DNA from: Clostridia bacterium
GTDB taxonomy: Bacteria > Bacillota_A > Clostridia > Oscillospirales > CAG-272
Length of the DNA stretch: 64,000 nt
Direction: 5' to 3'
NCBI GenBank assembly: GCA_017466455.1
Contig: JAFTUD010000008.1
Span: 1 to 64,000, forward strand
Position numbers and translations under genes: made by a program. The stretch's first letter is position 1. Each line of letters starts with the position of its first letter. Shown here in pieces: positions 36,151 to 43,051 of this stretch. Below the pieces are notes generated by a model, which saw nothing but the letters and a program-made list of their open reading frames with translations, was not told the DNA's origin and made no database searches.

Positions 36151-37962
36151 ATGAAAAATGTTGATTTTTCCGCTACTAAAATTACGGGTGGCTTTTGGGC
36201 TGACAAGCAGGCGCTTGTGCGTGATGTGACTGTCGATGCGGTTTACAAGAGATTTTCGGACACAGGACGCTTTGAGGCGTTTGATTTTGAAAATTGCAAG
36301 ATAGAACCACACTTCTTTTGGGACTCCGATGTTGCAAAATGGGTTGAGGGTGTGGCGTATTTCACACATCTTGAAAGGAATGAGTGCTTTGAAAAAATTG
36401 TTGACGACCTTGTTTCGCTAATTGTTAAAAATCAAGATGAAAACGGATATTTTAACATATTTCACACGCTTGTTGAGCCTGACAACCGCTTCAAGGACCG
36501 CGACCATCACGAGCTATACTGTGCGGGACATTTGATTGAGGCGGGTGTTGCCTACTTCAAGGCTACGGGCAAGCGCGCATTGCTTGATGCTATGATAAAA
36601 TATGCTGATTACATAGAAAAGCGATTTATAATTGACCGTGACACGATGTTTGTCACTCCCGGACATGAGGAAATTGAGCTTGCGCTTGTACGCCTTTATG
36701 AATGCACGGGTGAGGGCAAGTATCTTGACATGGCTAAGTTCTTTGTTGACGAGCGCGGAAAAACACAAGAGGAAAGCTGGGATTGGTCAATGCATGGCTA
36801 CTCTCAGGCGCATATTCCCGTAAGGGAGCAAAAGGAAGCTATCGGTCATGCGGTAAGGGCGGTATATCTCTACTGTGCGATGGCTGACCTTGCGAAAATA
36901 TGCGGTGATGTATCGCTAAAAGAGGCTTGCGAGAGCATTTTTGATGATATTGCGACAAGGAAAATGTATATAACGGGCGGAATTGGCTCTACCTCGGCGG
37001 GTGAGGCGTTTACTATACCCTATGACCTGCCTAATCTTGTTGCTTACACGGAGAGCTGTGCGGCGATTGGACTTATCCTTTTTGCACACAGAATGCTACT
37101 TATTGAAAACAAGGCAAAGTACGCCCATGTGATTGAAAGAGCGCTATACAACGGATTTTTGTCCTCTATTTCGCTTGACGGCAAGTCGTTTTTCTACACT
37201 AATCCGCTTGAAATTATACCTAAGCTACGCACAAGAGAGGCGGAGCATAAGTGTCCTGCGGTAAGCTTCCCTAGTACACAAAGGCAAGAGGTATTTGACT
37301 GCTCCTGTTGTCCGCCTAACATTGTAAGGTTTGTGCCATCGGTTGCTAATCTTCTCTACACTCACGATGACAAAACAATTTATGTTCAGCAGTTTATGGA
37401 AAGCGAGTCGGAGTTTGAATTTGGCGGGGAGCGTGTGCGTATTTCGCAAAAAACGAATTATCCGCTTGACGGCAAGGTTGAGATTTTTGTTGACCGTGAT
37501 GTGCGCTTGGGCGTAAGAGTGCCCGAGTGGTGCGATGACTATAACGAGCAAAGCATTGACGGATATATTTACTTTGATGCTAAGGCTGGAGAGGCTGTTT
37601 CTCTTGATTTTAAGATGACTCCGTTTTTCGTTGGCGCTGACCCAAGGGTTAGTGATGACTGCGGAAAATATGCGGTACAGCGCGGTCCTATTGTTTACTG
37701 CTCGGAGAGCTACGACAACGGTGAGGACCTTGCCGACATACATCTTGACTGTGATGGCAATTTTCATGAAATTTTTGATGATGAGCTTGGCGTTTTAGCT
37801 CTATATATTGATGCCTACAAGCGCCGTGATGTGCCCTCGCTCTACTACAAAAAGACTGATGATTTTATCGATTTTTACAAGACATCAGTCAAGCTGATTC
37901 CTTACTTTGCATTTGCTAACCGTGGCGAGTGCGAAATGAGGGTTTGGCATTTCACAAAGTAA
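36151..37962 (+). CDS. glycoside hydrolase family 127, beta-L-arabinofuranosidase
   Basis: Releases L-arabinose from plant or hydroxyproline-linked beta-arabinosides. The 603 residues are an alpha/alpha barrel plus C-terminal beta domains, with no signal peptide, so oligosaccharides must be imported first. The zinc site and thiol nucleophile of the family are visible: Glu301 and Cys303 (VAYTESCAAIG), Cys386 and Cys387 (DCSCCPPNIVRFVPSV). HypBA1 of Bifidobacterium is the characterised prototype. No arabinose genes adjoin it. A 17-bp inverted repeat overlaps the stop codon. Confidence 0.92.
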   Translation: MKNVDFSATKITGGFWADKQALVRDVTVDAVYKRFSDTGRFEAFDFENCKIEPHFFWDSDVAKWVEGVAYFTHLERNECFEKIVDDLVSLIVKNQDENGYFNIFHTLVEPDNRFKDRDHHELYCAGHLIEAGVAYFKATGKRALLDAMIKYADYIEKRFIIDRDTMFVTPGHEEIELALVRLYECTGEGKYLDMAKFFVDERGKTQEESWDWSMHGYSQAHIPVREQKEAIGHAVRAVYLYCAMADLAKICGDVSLKEACESIFDDIATRKMYITGGIGSTSAGEAFTIPYDLPNLVAYTESCAAIGLILFAHRMLLIENKAKYAHVIERALYNGFLSSISLDGKSFFYTNPLEIIPKLRTREAEHKCPAVSFPSTQRQEVFDCSCCPPNIVRFVPSVANLLYTHDDKTIYVQQFMESESEFEFGGERVRISQKTNYPLDGKVEIFVDRDVRLGVRVPEWCDDYNEQSIDGYIYFDAKAGEAVSLDFKMTPFFVGADPRVSDDCGKYAVQRGPIVYCSESYDNGEDLADIHLDCDGNFHEIFDDELGVLALYIDAYKRRDVPSLYYKKTDDFIDFYKTSVKLIPYFAFANRGECEMRVWHFTK

Positions 37963-37985
37963 TTTTTCAAAATTACTTTGTGAAA
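37950..37985. repeat. 17-bp inverted repeat overlapping the GH127 stop codon
   Basis: TTTCACAAAGTAATTTT (37950-37966) and its exact complement (37969-37985) are separated by 2 bp. The TAA stop (37960-37962) lies in the left arm. No T-tract follows on the plus strand. Confidence 0.7.
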
Positions 37986-37987
37986 AT

Positions 37988-38074
37988 CAATGCTTGCATT
38001 GTATATCATCAGCCCTTGGGCTGTATATCATCAAGGCATCGCCTTGCATATCATCAACACGGTGTGTTGCATAT
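37988..38074. repeat. array of four small hairpins with a conserved ATATC linker
   Basis: Hairpins CAATGC/GCATTG (37988), AGCCC/GGGCT (38011), AAGGC/GCCTT (38033) and AACAC/GTGTT (38056) recur every 22-23 bp. Their stems differ completely in sequence, but the linkers are nearly constant (GTATATCATC, GTATATCATC, GCATATCATC, GCATATA). Conserved linkers plus covarying stems point to selection for structure. A cruder relative is at 40534-40605. Confidence 0.75.
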
Positions 38075-38080
38075 AAAAAA

Positions 38081-38103
38081 CTGACCTGAAAAATTCAGGT
38101 CAG
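38081..38103. terminator. bidirectional terminator between GH127 and DUF262 genes
   Basis: CTGACCTGAA / TTCAGGTCAG with an AAA loop, T-rich on both sides. Confidence 0.75.
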
Positions 38104-38110
38104 CTTTTGT

Positions 38111-39220
38111 TTATTTGCTTGACTTCATTCTATTATGCTCCTTGCATAGCATTTGACAGTTATCTGTGCTTGTTTTTCCGCCATCACGCCAAGGGATAAT
38201 GTGGTCAGCCTCCATTTCCTCAATGGTGTATTGTGTTTTTGCTCTATTTTCCAAGACACAGTGAGGGCAAATTCCATTTTGGCGCTCGTAGACCTTTCTC
38301 TTTTCATTATCGGTAAAGGCACGGATATTCAAATGCTTTTCGTTTCCGCTTAAAAGGTATTCATAAATACCTGAACGCTTTGTCACATCATCATCCTGCA
38401 TTAGCTTAGAAACCTTTTCCTCTAATTCTTGTGGGTCATAGTTATTATTTGCATATGTATTGTAAAGAAGCCCCCATTGAATACCCTTCATTTCCTTGCG
38501 GTACTTTGGAAAGATTGCTTGTACCCAATTTATTACATTTTGGAAATATTGCCATAGCGGAGTGGCGTGAGTATGGTGCTGACGGATTGACATATAATCC
38601 TCAAGCTTTATCCCATCTCTTGCGGAAATCCAAGATAAGGCTGTTTCTAAATAATCTTGGCGATTTACCTCTCCGTTTAGGTATTTATTAGCAAGGAGAT
38701 ACGCCACACAACCGATTTTTGAAAAATACCGCTTTGCATCGAAAAGCCATTCGCCAGTATAAATTGCATTTCTAAGCTCCTGCTCCTTTAATTGAACGCC
38801 TGCAATATTGATGATTTTAAACCAGTCAAGCTTTTCCTTGTCTGTGCCCTTGCAAATATATATCATTAAGGGGTAGTCAAGGATTTGATCCTGCTCGGCT
38901 TTTGTAAGATTGTGGAAAAATCTACTGTTCAAGGAGAAGTCGCCATTTACATATTGACAAATACTTATCGTTCTTTGTTGACCGTCAAGCAGTTCAAAAT
39001 TTCCAAAAATGTCCTCTACCCAATACATAACATTTAGAGGGAAGCCCTTTATAACTGTTTCTATAACGGCATTTCTTTGCTTTTCCTTATAGACAAATTC
39101 TCTCTGAAACGCAGGGCGAATGTTCAGCTTACCGCCATATCCAACAACGCCATGCTCTTGGCTATCCCTATATCCGTTTACTACTTCTCTAATAGTTATT
39201 TCGTGCAGTTCAATTTTCAT
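38111..39220 (-). CDS. DUF262 and HNH endonuclease domain protein
   Basis: The 369-residue protein joins an N-terminal DUF262 domain (NIRPAFQREFVYKEKQRNAV, then the NTPase-like DGQQR at 79-83) to a C-terminal HNH nuclease (GICPHCV, EADHIIPWRDGGKTSTDNCQ, with zinc Cys pairs and catalytic His340, Asn354 and His362). DUF262 proteins cleave or sense DNA in defence (GmrS part of GmrSD; BREX- and restriction-linked forms), usually with DUF1524; here a true HNH replaces it. The gene overlaps the methyltransferase by 11 bp and is its probable partner. Cleavage specificity is unknown. Confidence 0.88.
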   Translation of the reverse strand: MKIELHEITIREVVNGYRDSQEHGVVGYGGKLNIRPAFQREFVYKEKQRNAVIETVIKGFPLNVMYWVEDIFGNFELLDGQQRTISICQYVNGDFSLNSRFFHNLTKAEQDQILDYPLMIYICKGTDKEKLDWFKIINIAGVQLKEQELRNAIYTGEWLFDAKRYFSKIGCVAYLLANKYLNGEVNRQDYLETALSWISARDGIKLEDYMSIRQHHTHATPLWQYFQNVINWVQAIFPKYRKEMKGIQWGLLYNTYANNNYDPQELEEKVSKLMQDDDVTKRSGIYEYLLSGNEKHLNIRAFTDNEKRKVYERQNGICPHCVLENRAKTQYTIEEMEADHIIPWRDGGKTSTDNCQMLCKEHNRMKSSK

Positions 39221-40220
39221 TGTTTTTTCTCCTAATTATGATTCTTCTATACAAAGATTTTCCATTCAAATCAGGTCCTCTTCCCCGCCATTCAACCCTA
39301 TGATCATCCAAACCTAAAATTTCAAATTGCTCGGGGTTGTACTTATCTATAAATGTAATAGGCACACCCATTATCCCGTCATAATCGTTAGGAATGTCGG
39401 CTGTTTTATTGACATTTATTGCGTCGTAATTGTCATATTTAGGGTATTCTTCCACATTGTACTTCTTATACAGCAATAAATCCTCGTGGCGTTTTAAAAT
39501 ATCAAGATTGGTGAACCAACATATATTCCCAAAACTTCTCCATTTTCTACCCGTTTCATCTATCCAAAATCTTGTTTCACGGGCTTCATAGTGGTTTGGA
39601 ACAGTAAATGCCATATCCCCACTATTATATCCAATCCATACCTTGTTTTCCTTTATAAGTTTGAAAGTTTCTTTGTATGTAAGCGCATTTTGATTACCTA
39701 TTATTAAGAATTTCTTATCATATTCTACAAGTTGAGCAACATATTCACGAAAGAGGGAAAATGGGGGATTTGTAACTACTATATCGCACTCTTTCAAAAG
39801 CTCTATACACTCATCGGAGCGAAAATCTCCGCTTTTCAATTTGGCACGGGTATTATTTTTATTTTTTAATAAATATTCAACATCGGATAAACCTACTGCA
39901 CCATCACCGTTTGAGTCAATAACCTCGGTAATTTCAATTTTATAGGGATTTTTCTCGGGAAACAGGGAAAGCTGAGTGCCGACGATGGGGGAAGAATCAT
40001 AACATGTGGCAATTAACTTTTTTAGCCCTAAAAAATTAAAATTCATTGCGAAATATTTGAAAAAGTTGCTCTCATACGGGTCATCACAGTTGCAAAAGAC
40101 AATTTTATCCTTAAAATGTTCTTTGTAGTGCTTTAACTCTTTTTCAATATCAATAAGTTGAGTGTAAAATTCATCCGCCTTGTTTTCTTTGGCTTTTGTC
40201 ATACTCTTGTTTCCTGCCAT
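39210..40220 (-). CDS. EcoRI-family adenine-specific DNA methyltransferase
   Basis: N6-adenine DNA methyltransferase, 336 residues against 325 in M.EcoRI. Family features are ADEFYTQLIDIEKELKHY, NCDDPYESNFFKYFAMNF, the catalytic motif IVVTNPPFSLF (151-154) and FLIIGNQNAL. RBS AAAGGAG is 7 bp before ATG 40220. No EcoRI-type endonuclease is present; the DUF262-HNH protein overlaps its 3' end instead. A long structured leader with an attenuator precedes it. Base composition is more AT-rich than that of the flanking genes, in keeping with transfer. Confidence 0.92.
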   Translation of the reverse strand: MAGNKSMTKAKENKADEFYTQLIDIEKELKHYKEHFKDKIVFCNCDDPYESNFFKYFAMNFNFLGLKKLIATCYDSSPIVGTQLSLFPEKNPYKIEITEVIDSNGDGAVGLSDVEYLLKNKNNTRAKLKSGDFRSDECIELLKECDIVVTNPPFSLFREYVAQLVEYDKKFLIIGNQNALTYKETFKLIKENKVWIGYNSGDMAFTVPNHYEARETRFWIDETGRKWRSFGNICWFTNLDILKRHEDLLLYKKYNVEEYPKYDNYDAINVNKTADIPNDYDGIMGVPITFIDKYNPEQFEILGLDDHRVEWRGRGPDLNGKSLYRRIIIRRKNNEN

Positions 40221-40264
40221 TTTGATGCTCCTTTGTTAAAATGGTCGCATCTTTTTTACAAAAT

Positions 40265-40292
40265 AAAAAAGTGCGCAACCGGAGTTGCGCAC
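40265..40292 (-). terminator. attenuator terminator upstream of the methyltransferase gene
   Basis: 9-bp stem GTGCGCAAC / GTTGCGCAC, loop TCCG, then T6, only 45 bp before the methyltransferase start codon and on the same strand. An antiterminator pairing overlaps its 5' arm. Confidence 0.8.
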
Positions 40293-40454
40293 ATAAAACG
40301 CAAACTCCACTGTGTGGCGCACAATTTAACAGGAATAACTAAATACTCCCATCGGAATTTGCATTTTTTACAAATTACTATAATGGGAGTATGACAAGAA
40401 AAAGGGTATAATATTCCCTTTGTTAGTCATTCCTATGTTATTAAATTGTGCGCC
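40265..40454 (-). promoter_or_regulatory. candidate structured leader RNA and attenuator of the methyltransferase operon
   Basis: Transcription from the promoter at 40461-40489 should start at about 40454, the first base of a 14-bp closing stem (GGCGCACAATTTAA, 40454-40441 with 40316-40329). Further stems follow inward: 11 bp (40433-40423 with 40332-40342), 10 bp (ATACTCCCAT, 40392-40383 with 40343-40352), a side hairpin AAAGGG/CCCTTT (40421-40401) and an apical AATTTG/CAAATT hairpin. After the closing stem, GGAGTTTGCG (40308-40299) can pair with CGCAACTCC (40289-40281). That pairing excludes the terminator GTGCGCAAC/GTTGCGCAC (40292-40284 with 40279-40271), which is followed by TTTTTT. No known riboswitch class is recognised. 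Function is inferred. Confidence 0.7.
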
Positions 40455-40460
40455 AAATTT

Positions 40461-40489
40461 AGTATAGCACACTTGCCTATTTTTATCAA
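40461..40489 (-). promoter_or_regulatory. promoter of the structured leader and methyltransferase-DUF262 operon
   Basis: TTGATA (40489-40484), 17-bp spacer, extended -10 TGCTATACT (TATACT 40466-40461). It is placed so that transcription begins at the base of the leader's closing stem. Confidence 0.8.
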
Positions 40490-40533
40490 GAGTTTTTTGA
40501 ATTTTTGTGAAACGAGCGAAAATGGTCAATATA

Positions 40534-40605
40534 TTTGCATAGCAAACTCGATATGTCGTTTGGACTCGATATGCCCCGTTGGGGCGCGATATGTTGCTTT
40601 GCAAC
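40534..40605. repeat. second array of small hairpins with a CGATATG linker
   Basis: Hairpins TTTGC/GCAAA (40534), GTC/GAC (40555), GCCCC/GGGGC (40573) and GTTGC/GCAAC (40593), 18-21 bp apart, are joined by CTCGATAT, CTCGATAT and GCGATAT. On the opposite strand the linkers read ATATCG, akin to the ATATCATC linkers at 37988-38074. It lies between the apt terminator and the leader promoter. Confidence 0.65.
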
Positions 40606-40613
40606 GCTAAAAC

Positions 40614-40643
40614 AAAACCGACACGAGATTTCGTGTCGGTTTT
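40614..40643 (-). terminator. terminator of the phosphoribosyltransferase gene
   Basis: Perfect 13-bp stem AAAACCGACACGA / TCGTGTCGGTTTT with loop GATT. Confidence 0.9.
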
Positions 40644-40649
40644 GTTTTA

Positions 40650-41204
40650 TTATTTTATTGTTCCGTCGGGGTTGAAGAGTGGGAGTGGCTCGAGGTAGGT
40701 GATGTCGCCCCTATCTATTGCGTCGCCCTCGGCGAGGATTGCCATTTTGCCAACGACCTCTCCGCCTGAGCGCCTTACAAGCTCCTCAATTGCGTGCAGG
40801 GATTCGCCTGTGGAGATAACATCATCAACGATAAGCACGCGCTTGCCCTGCATTAGCTTTGCATCAGCGCCGTCAAGATAGAGATTTTGCACCTTGCTTG
40901 TCGTGATTGATTGAACGGACACGGAGATTATGTCAGTCATATATAGCTTTGGTCCTTTTCTTGCAAGGATATATCTTTGATTGCCCTGAAGGCGAGCCAT
41001 TTCGTGAATTAGCGGAATGCCCTTTGCCTCGGCGGTGATCATATAATCATACTCGGGTGCTTTTTCAAGAAGTGCCTTTGCGCACGCGGTTGTAAGCTCG
41101 GGGTCGCCGAAGATAACAAAGCCTGCTATGTAAAGGTCATCAGTTACTCTACATATAGGTAGCGCACGGTCAAGCCCTGCAATATTCATATTGTAATATT
41201 TCAT
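40650..41204 (-). CDS. purine phosphoribosyltransferase (Apt-like)
   Basis: Salvages a purine base with PRPP. The 184-residue type I PRTase has the PRPP loop RVLIVDDVISTGESLHAIEE, the flexible loop region RKGPKLYMTDIISVSVQS and the DYMITAEAKGIPLIHEMARL segment of the adenine/xanthine PRTases. The choice between adenine and xanthine as substrate cannot be made with certainty; no purine riboswitch is present. Monocistronic, with a consensus promoter 35 bp upstream. Confidence 0.85.
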   Translation of the reverse strand: MKYYNMNIAGLDRALPICRVTDDLYIAGFVIFGDPELTTACAKALLEKAPEYDYMITAEAKGIPLIHEMARLQGNQRYILARKGPKLYMTDIISVSVQSITTSKVQNLYLDGADAKLMQGKRVLIVDDVISTGESLHAIEELVRRSGGEVVGKMAILAEGDAIDRGDITYLEPLPLFNPDGTIK

Positions 41205-41238
41205 AGTTATACCTCTTTTGATTTTATTTATATTTTTA

Positions 41239-41267
41239 GTATATCATTTTTTGGTATAGTTGTCAAT
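41239..41267 (-). promoter_or_regulatory. promoter of the phosphoribosyltransferase gene
   Basis: TTGACA (41267-41262), 17-bp spacer, extended -10 TGATATACT (TATACT 41244-41239). Confidence 0.85.
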
Positions 41268-41279
41268 AAATAAAACAAA

Positions 41280-41305
41280 AACAAGCCGATAAATCGGCTT
41301 GTTTT
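41280..41305 (-). terminator. terminator of serS
   Basis: AAACAAGCCGA / TCGGCTTGTTT stem with TAAA loop and A/T tracts on both sides, just after the serS stop. Confidence 0.85.
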
Positions 41306-41310
41306 TTAGA

Positions 41311-42594
41311 TTATTTTCTTTCAATCTTGGTCTTACCGCCCATATAGGGTTGGAGCGCTACGGGAATGTTGATGCTTCCATCGGCGTTCATATTATTCTC
41401 AAGGAAGGCAATAAGCATTCTTGGCGGGGCAACAACGGTATTATTAAGCGTATGTGCGAAATACTTTCCGTCCTTTGCATTTACTCTGATTTTAAGTCTG
41501 CGAGCCTGCGCGTCGCCAAGGTTTGAGCATGAGCCAACCTCAAAATACTTCTTTTGTCTTGGGCTCCATGCCTCAACATCTATGCTCTTTACCTTAAGGT
41601 CGGCAAGGTCGCCCGAGCAACACTCAAGTGTTCTTACAGGGATATCAAGGGTGCGGAAAAGGTCAACGGTGTTTTGCCAGAGCTTATCAAACCACATTGG
41701 GCTATCCTCGGGCTTACAAACGACAATCATTTCCTGCTTTTCAAATTGGTGAATTCTATATACTCCGCGCTCCTCAATGCCGTGTGCGCCCTTTTCCTTA
41801 CGGAAGCAGGGGGAGTATGAGGTTAGTGTTTGCGGGAGATTTTCCTCGGGAAGGATGGTATCAATGAACTTACCTATCATTGAATGCTCACTTGTTCCGA
41901 TGAGGTAGAGGTCCTCACCCTCTATTTTATACATCATTGCTTCCATTTCGGCAAAGGACATAACGCCTGTTACAACCTCGCTTCTGATCATAAACGGTGG
42001 GATACAATAGGTAAAGCCACGGTCAATCATAAAGTCACGGGCATAGGAAATTATTGAGGAGTGAAGGCGTGCGATGTCGCCCATAAGGTAATAGAAGCCG
42101 TTTCCTGCTACCTTTCTTGCGCTATCAAGGTCAATTCCGTCAAGTGCCTCCATAATCTCGGTATGGTATGGGATTTCAAAGTCGGGAACAACTGGCTCAC
42201 CGTATCTTTGAACCTCGACATTTTCGCTGTCGTCCTTACCGATTGGCACGCTTGGGTCAATGATGTTAGGGATTACCATCATTATTTTCTTGATTTTTTC
42301 CTCGTACTCAATTTCAAGCCTTTCAAGCTCGGCAAGGCGGTTTGCTGCGCTTGTTACCTGCGCCTTTACCTCGTTCGCCTCATCGCGCTTGCCCTGTGAC
42401 ATAAGGAAGCCGATTTGCTTTGAGAGCTTATTTCTGTTTGCACGAAGGGTATCCGCCTCGGTCTTGAAGGCGCGATATTGCTTGTCAAGGTCGATTACCT
42501 CATCAACCATTGGAAGCTTTTGGTCCTGAAACTTATTTTTGATGTTCTGCTTAACAACATCGGGGTTTTCTCTTAGGAATTTCAAATCAATCAT
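41311..42594 (-). CDS. serS: seryl-tRNA synthetase
   Basis: Class II synthetase that charges tRNA-Ser (and tRNA-Sec). The 427 residues open with a long antiparallel coiled coil (about 30-100) that grips the tRNA variable arm. The class II core has motif 2 SYSPCFRKEKGAHGIEERGV, YRIHQFEKQEMIVVCKPED and motif 3 TLNNTVVAPPRMLIAFLENN. Expression is governed by the T-box leader about 150 bp upstream. Confidence 0.97.
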   Translation of the reverse strand: MIDLKFLRENPDVVKQNIKNKFQDQKLPMVDEVIDLDKQYRAFKTEADTLRANRNKLSKQIGFLMSQGKRDEANEVKAQVTSAANRLAELERLEIEYEEKIKKIMMVIPNIIDPSVPIGKDDSENVEVQRYGEPVVPDFEIPYHTEIMEALDGIDLDSARKVAGNGFYYLMGDIARLHSSIISYARDFMIDRGFTYCIPPFMIRSEVVTGVMSFAEMEAMMYKIEGEDLYLIGTSEHSMIGKFIDTILPEENLPQTLTSYSPCFRKEKGAHGIEERGVYRIHQFEKQEMIVVCKPEDSPMWFDKLWQNTVDLFRTLDIPVRTLECCSGDLADLKVKSIDVEAWSPRQKKYFEVGSCSNLGDAQARRLKIRVNAKDGKYFAHTLNNTVVAPPRMLIAFLENNMNADGSINIPVALQPYMGGKTKIERK

Positions 42595-42741
42595 TTTATA
42601 TATACCTCCAAAAAATTTTCATAGTAATATTGATTTTTGCCAAAAATGAATGAGGGCAATCAGTCGCCGACCGACAACCAAAAGGCATTTTTGTTATAAT
42701 TTCCGCCAAAAATAGACTCGTACCGTGAGCGAGCGAAAAAT

Positions 42742-42946
42742 AAAAAACACCCCTACGAAATAAGGGTGCAAAAATACACGGTACCACCTTAGCTTTAACT
42801 CACGACCGATAACGAGGTCAAGCGTCATACTCATCGTACGATGGCTCGGGAACGGAACACTGCTTGTATGTTGGCACATTTCAGCGGGAGCGCCAATCTC
42901 TGTTTCATACGGCTACACAGTTATTTTTCCTTCAACGCCTTACTTG
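42742..42946 (-). promoter_or_regulatory. T-box riboswitch of serS
   Basis: Senses uncharged tRNA-Ser and switches a terminator. On the minus strand the T-box sequence AAGGTGGTACCGTG (42790-42777) is followed by the terminator CACCCTTA / TAGGGGTG (42768-42748) and T6. Stem I carries AGAGA (near 42897) and a distal loop closed by TTGGCGC/GTGCCAA. AGC (42864-42862), a serine codon, sits opposite the specifier loop between CATAC and CAGT. The 147 bp from 42595 to 42741 hold only an 8-bp inverted repeat CAAAAATG/CATTTTTG. Confidence 0.93.
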
Positions 42947-42951
42947 GTGGT

Positions 42952-42980
42952 ATTTTATCACAAAAAATAATGCTTGTCAA
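42952..42980 (-). promoter_or_regulatory. promoter of the serS T-box transcript
   Basis: TTGACA (42980-42975), 17-bp spacer, extended -10 TGATAAAAT (TAAAAT 42957-42952). Confidence 0.85.
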
Positions 42981-43051
42981 GTAATAATTGATTTTTTTCT
43001 TGCATAAATTAAAGCAGGAAGGAATTTTGGCTTATTTGAAAGGAGATTTTT

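Noticed and set aside
37988..38074. CRISPR-like array
   Set aside because: The repeated part is the short linker and the variable parts are self-complementary hairpins of 10-14 bp; no 24-47 bp repeat, no spacers of constant size, no cas genes.
38111..39220. GmrSD-type IV restriction enzyme
   Set aside because: DUF262 is present but DUF1524 is not; the C-terminus is a classical HNH nuclease and a methyltransferase accompanies it.
40265..40454. 6S RNA or retron msr-msd
   Set aside because: The interior loop is one-sided with a side hairpin rather than the symmetrical central bubble of 6S RNA, and no reverse transcriptase lies nearby.
40316..40454. MITE with GGCGCACAATTTAA termini
   Set aside because: The inverted ends have no flanking target duplication, and a promoter and terminator fit the element exactly, which favours a structured RNA; not fully excluded.
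42988..43010. Sigma-E promoter of the SipL-like gene
   Set aside because: The -35 and -10 matches are too weak to list as a promoter feature; mentioned only within the gene entry.
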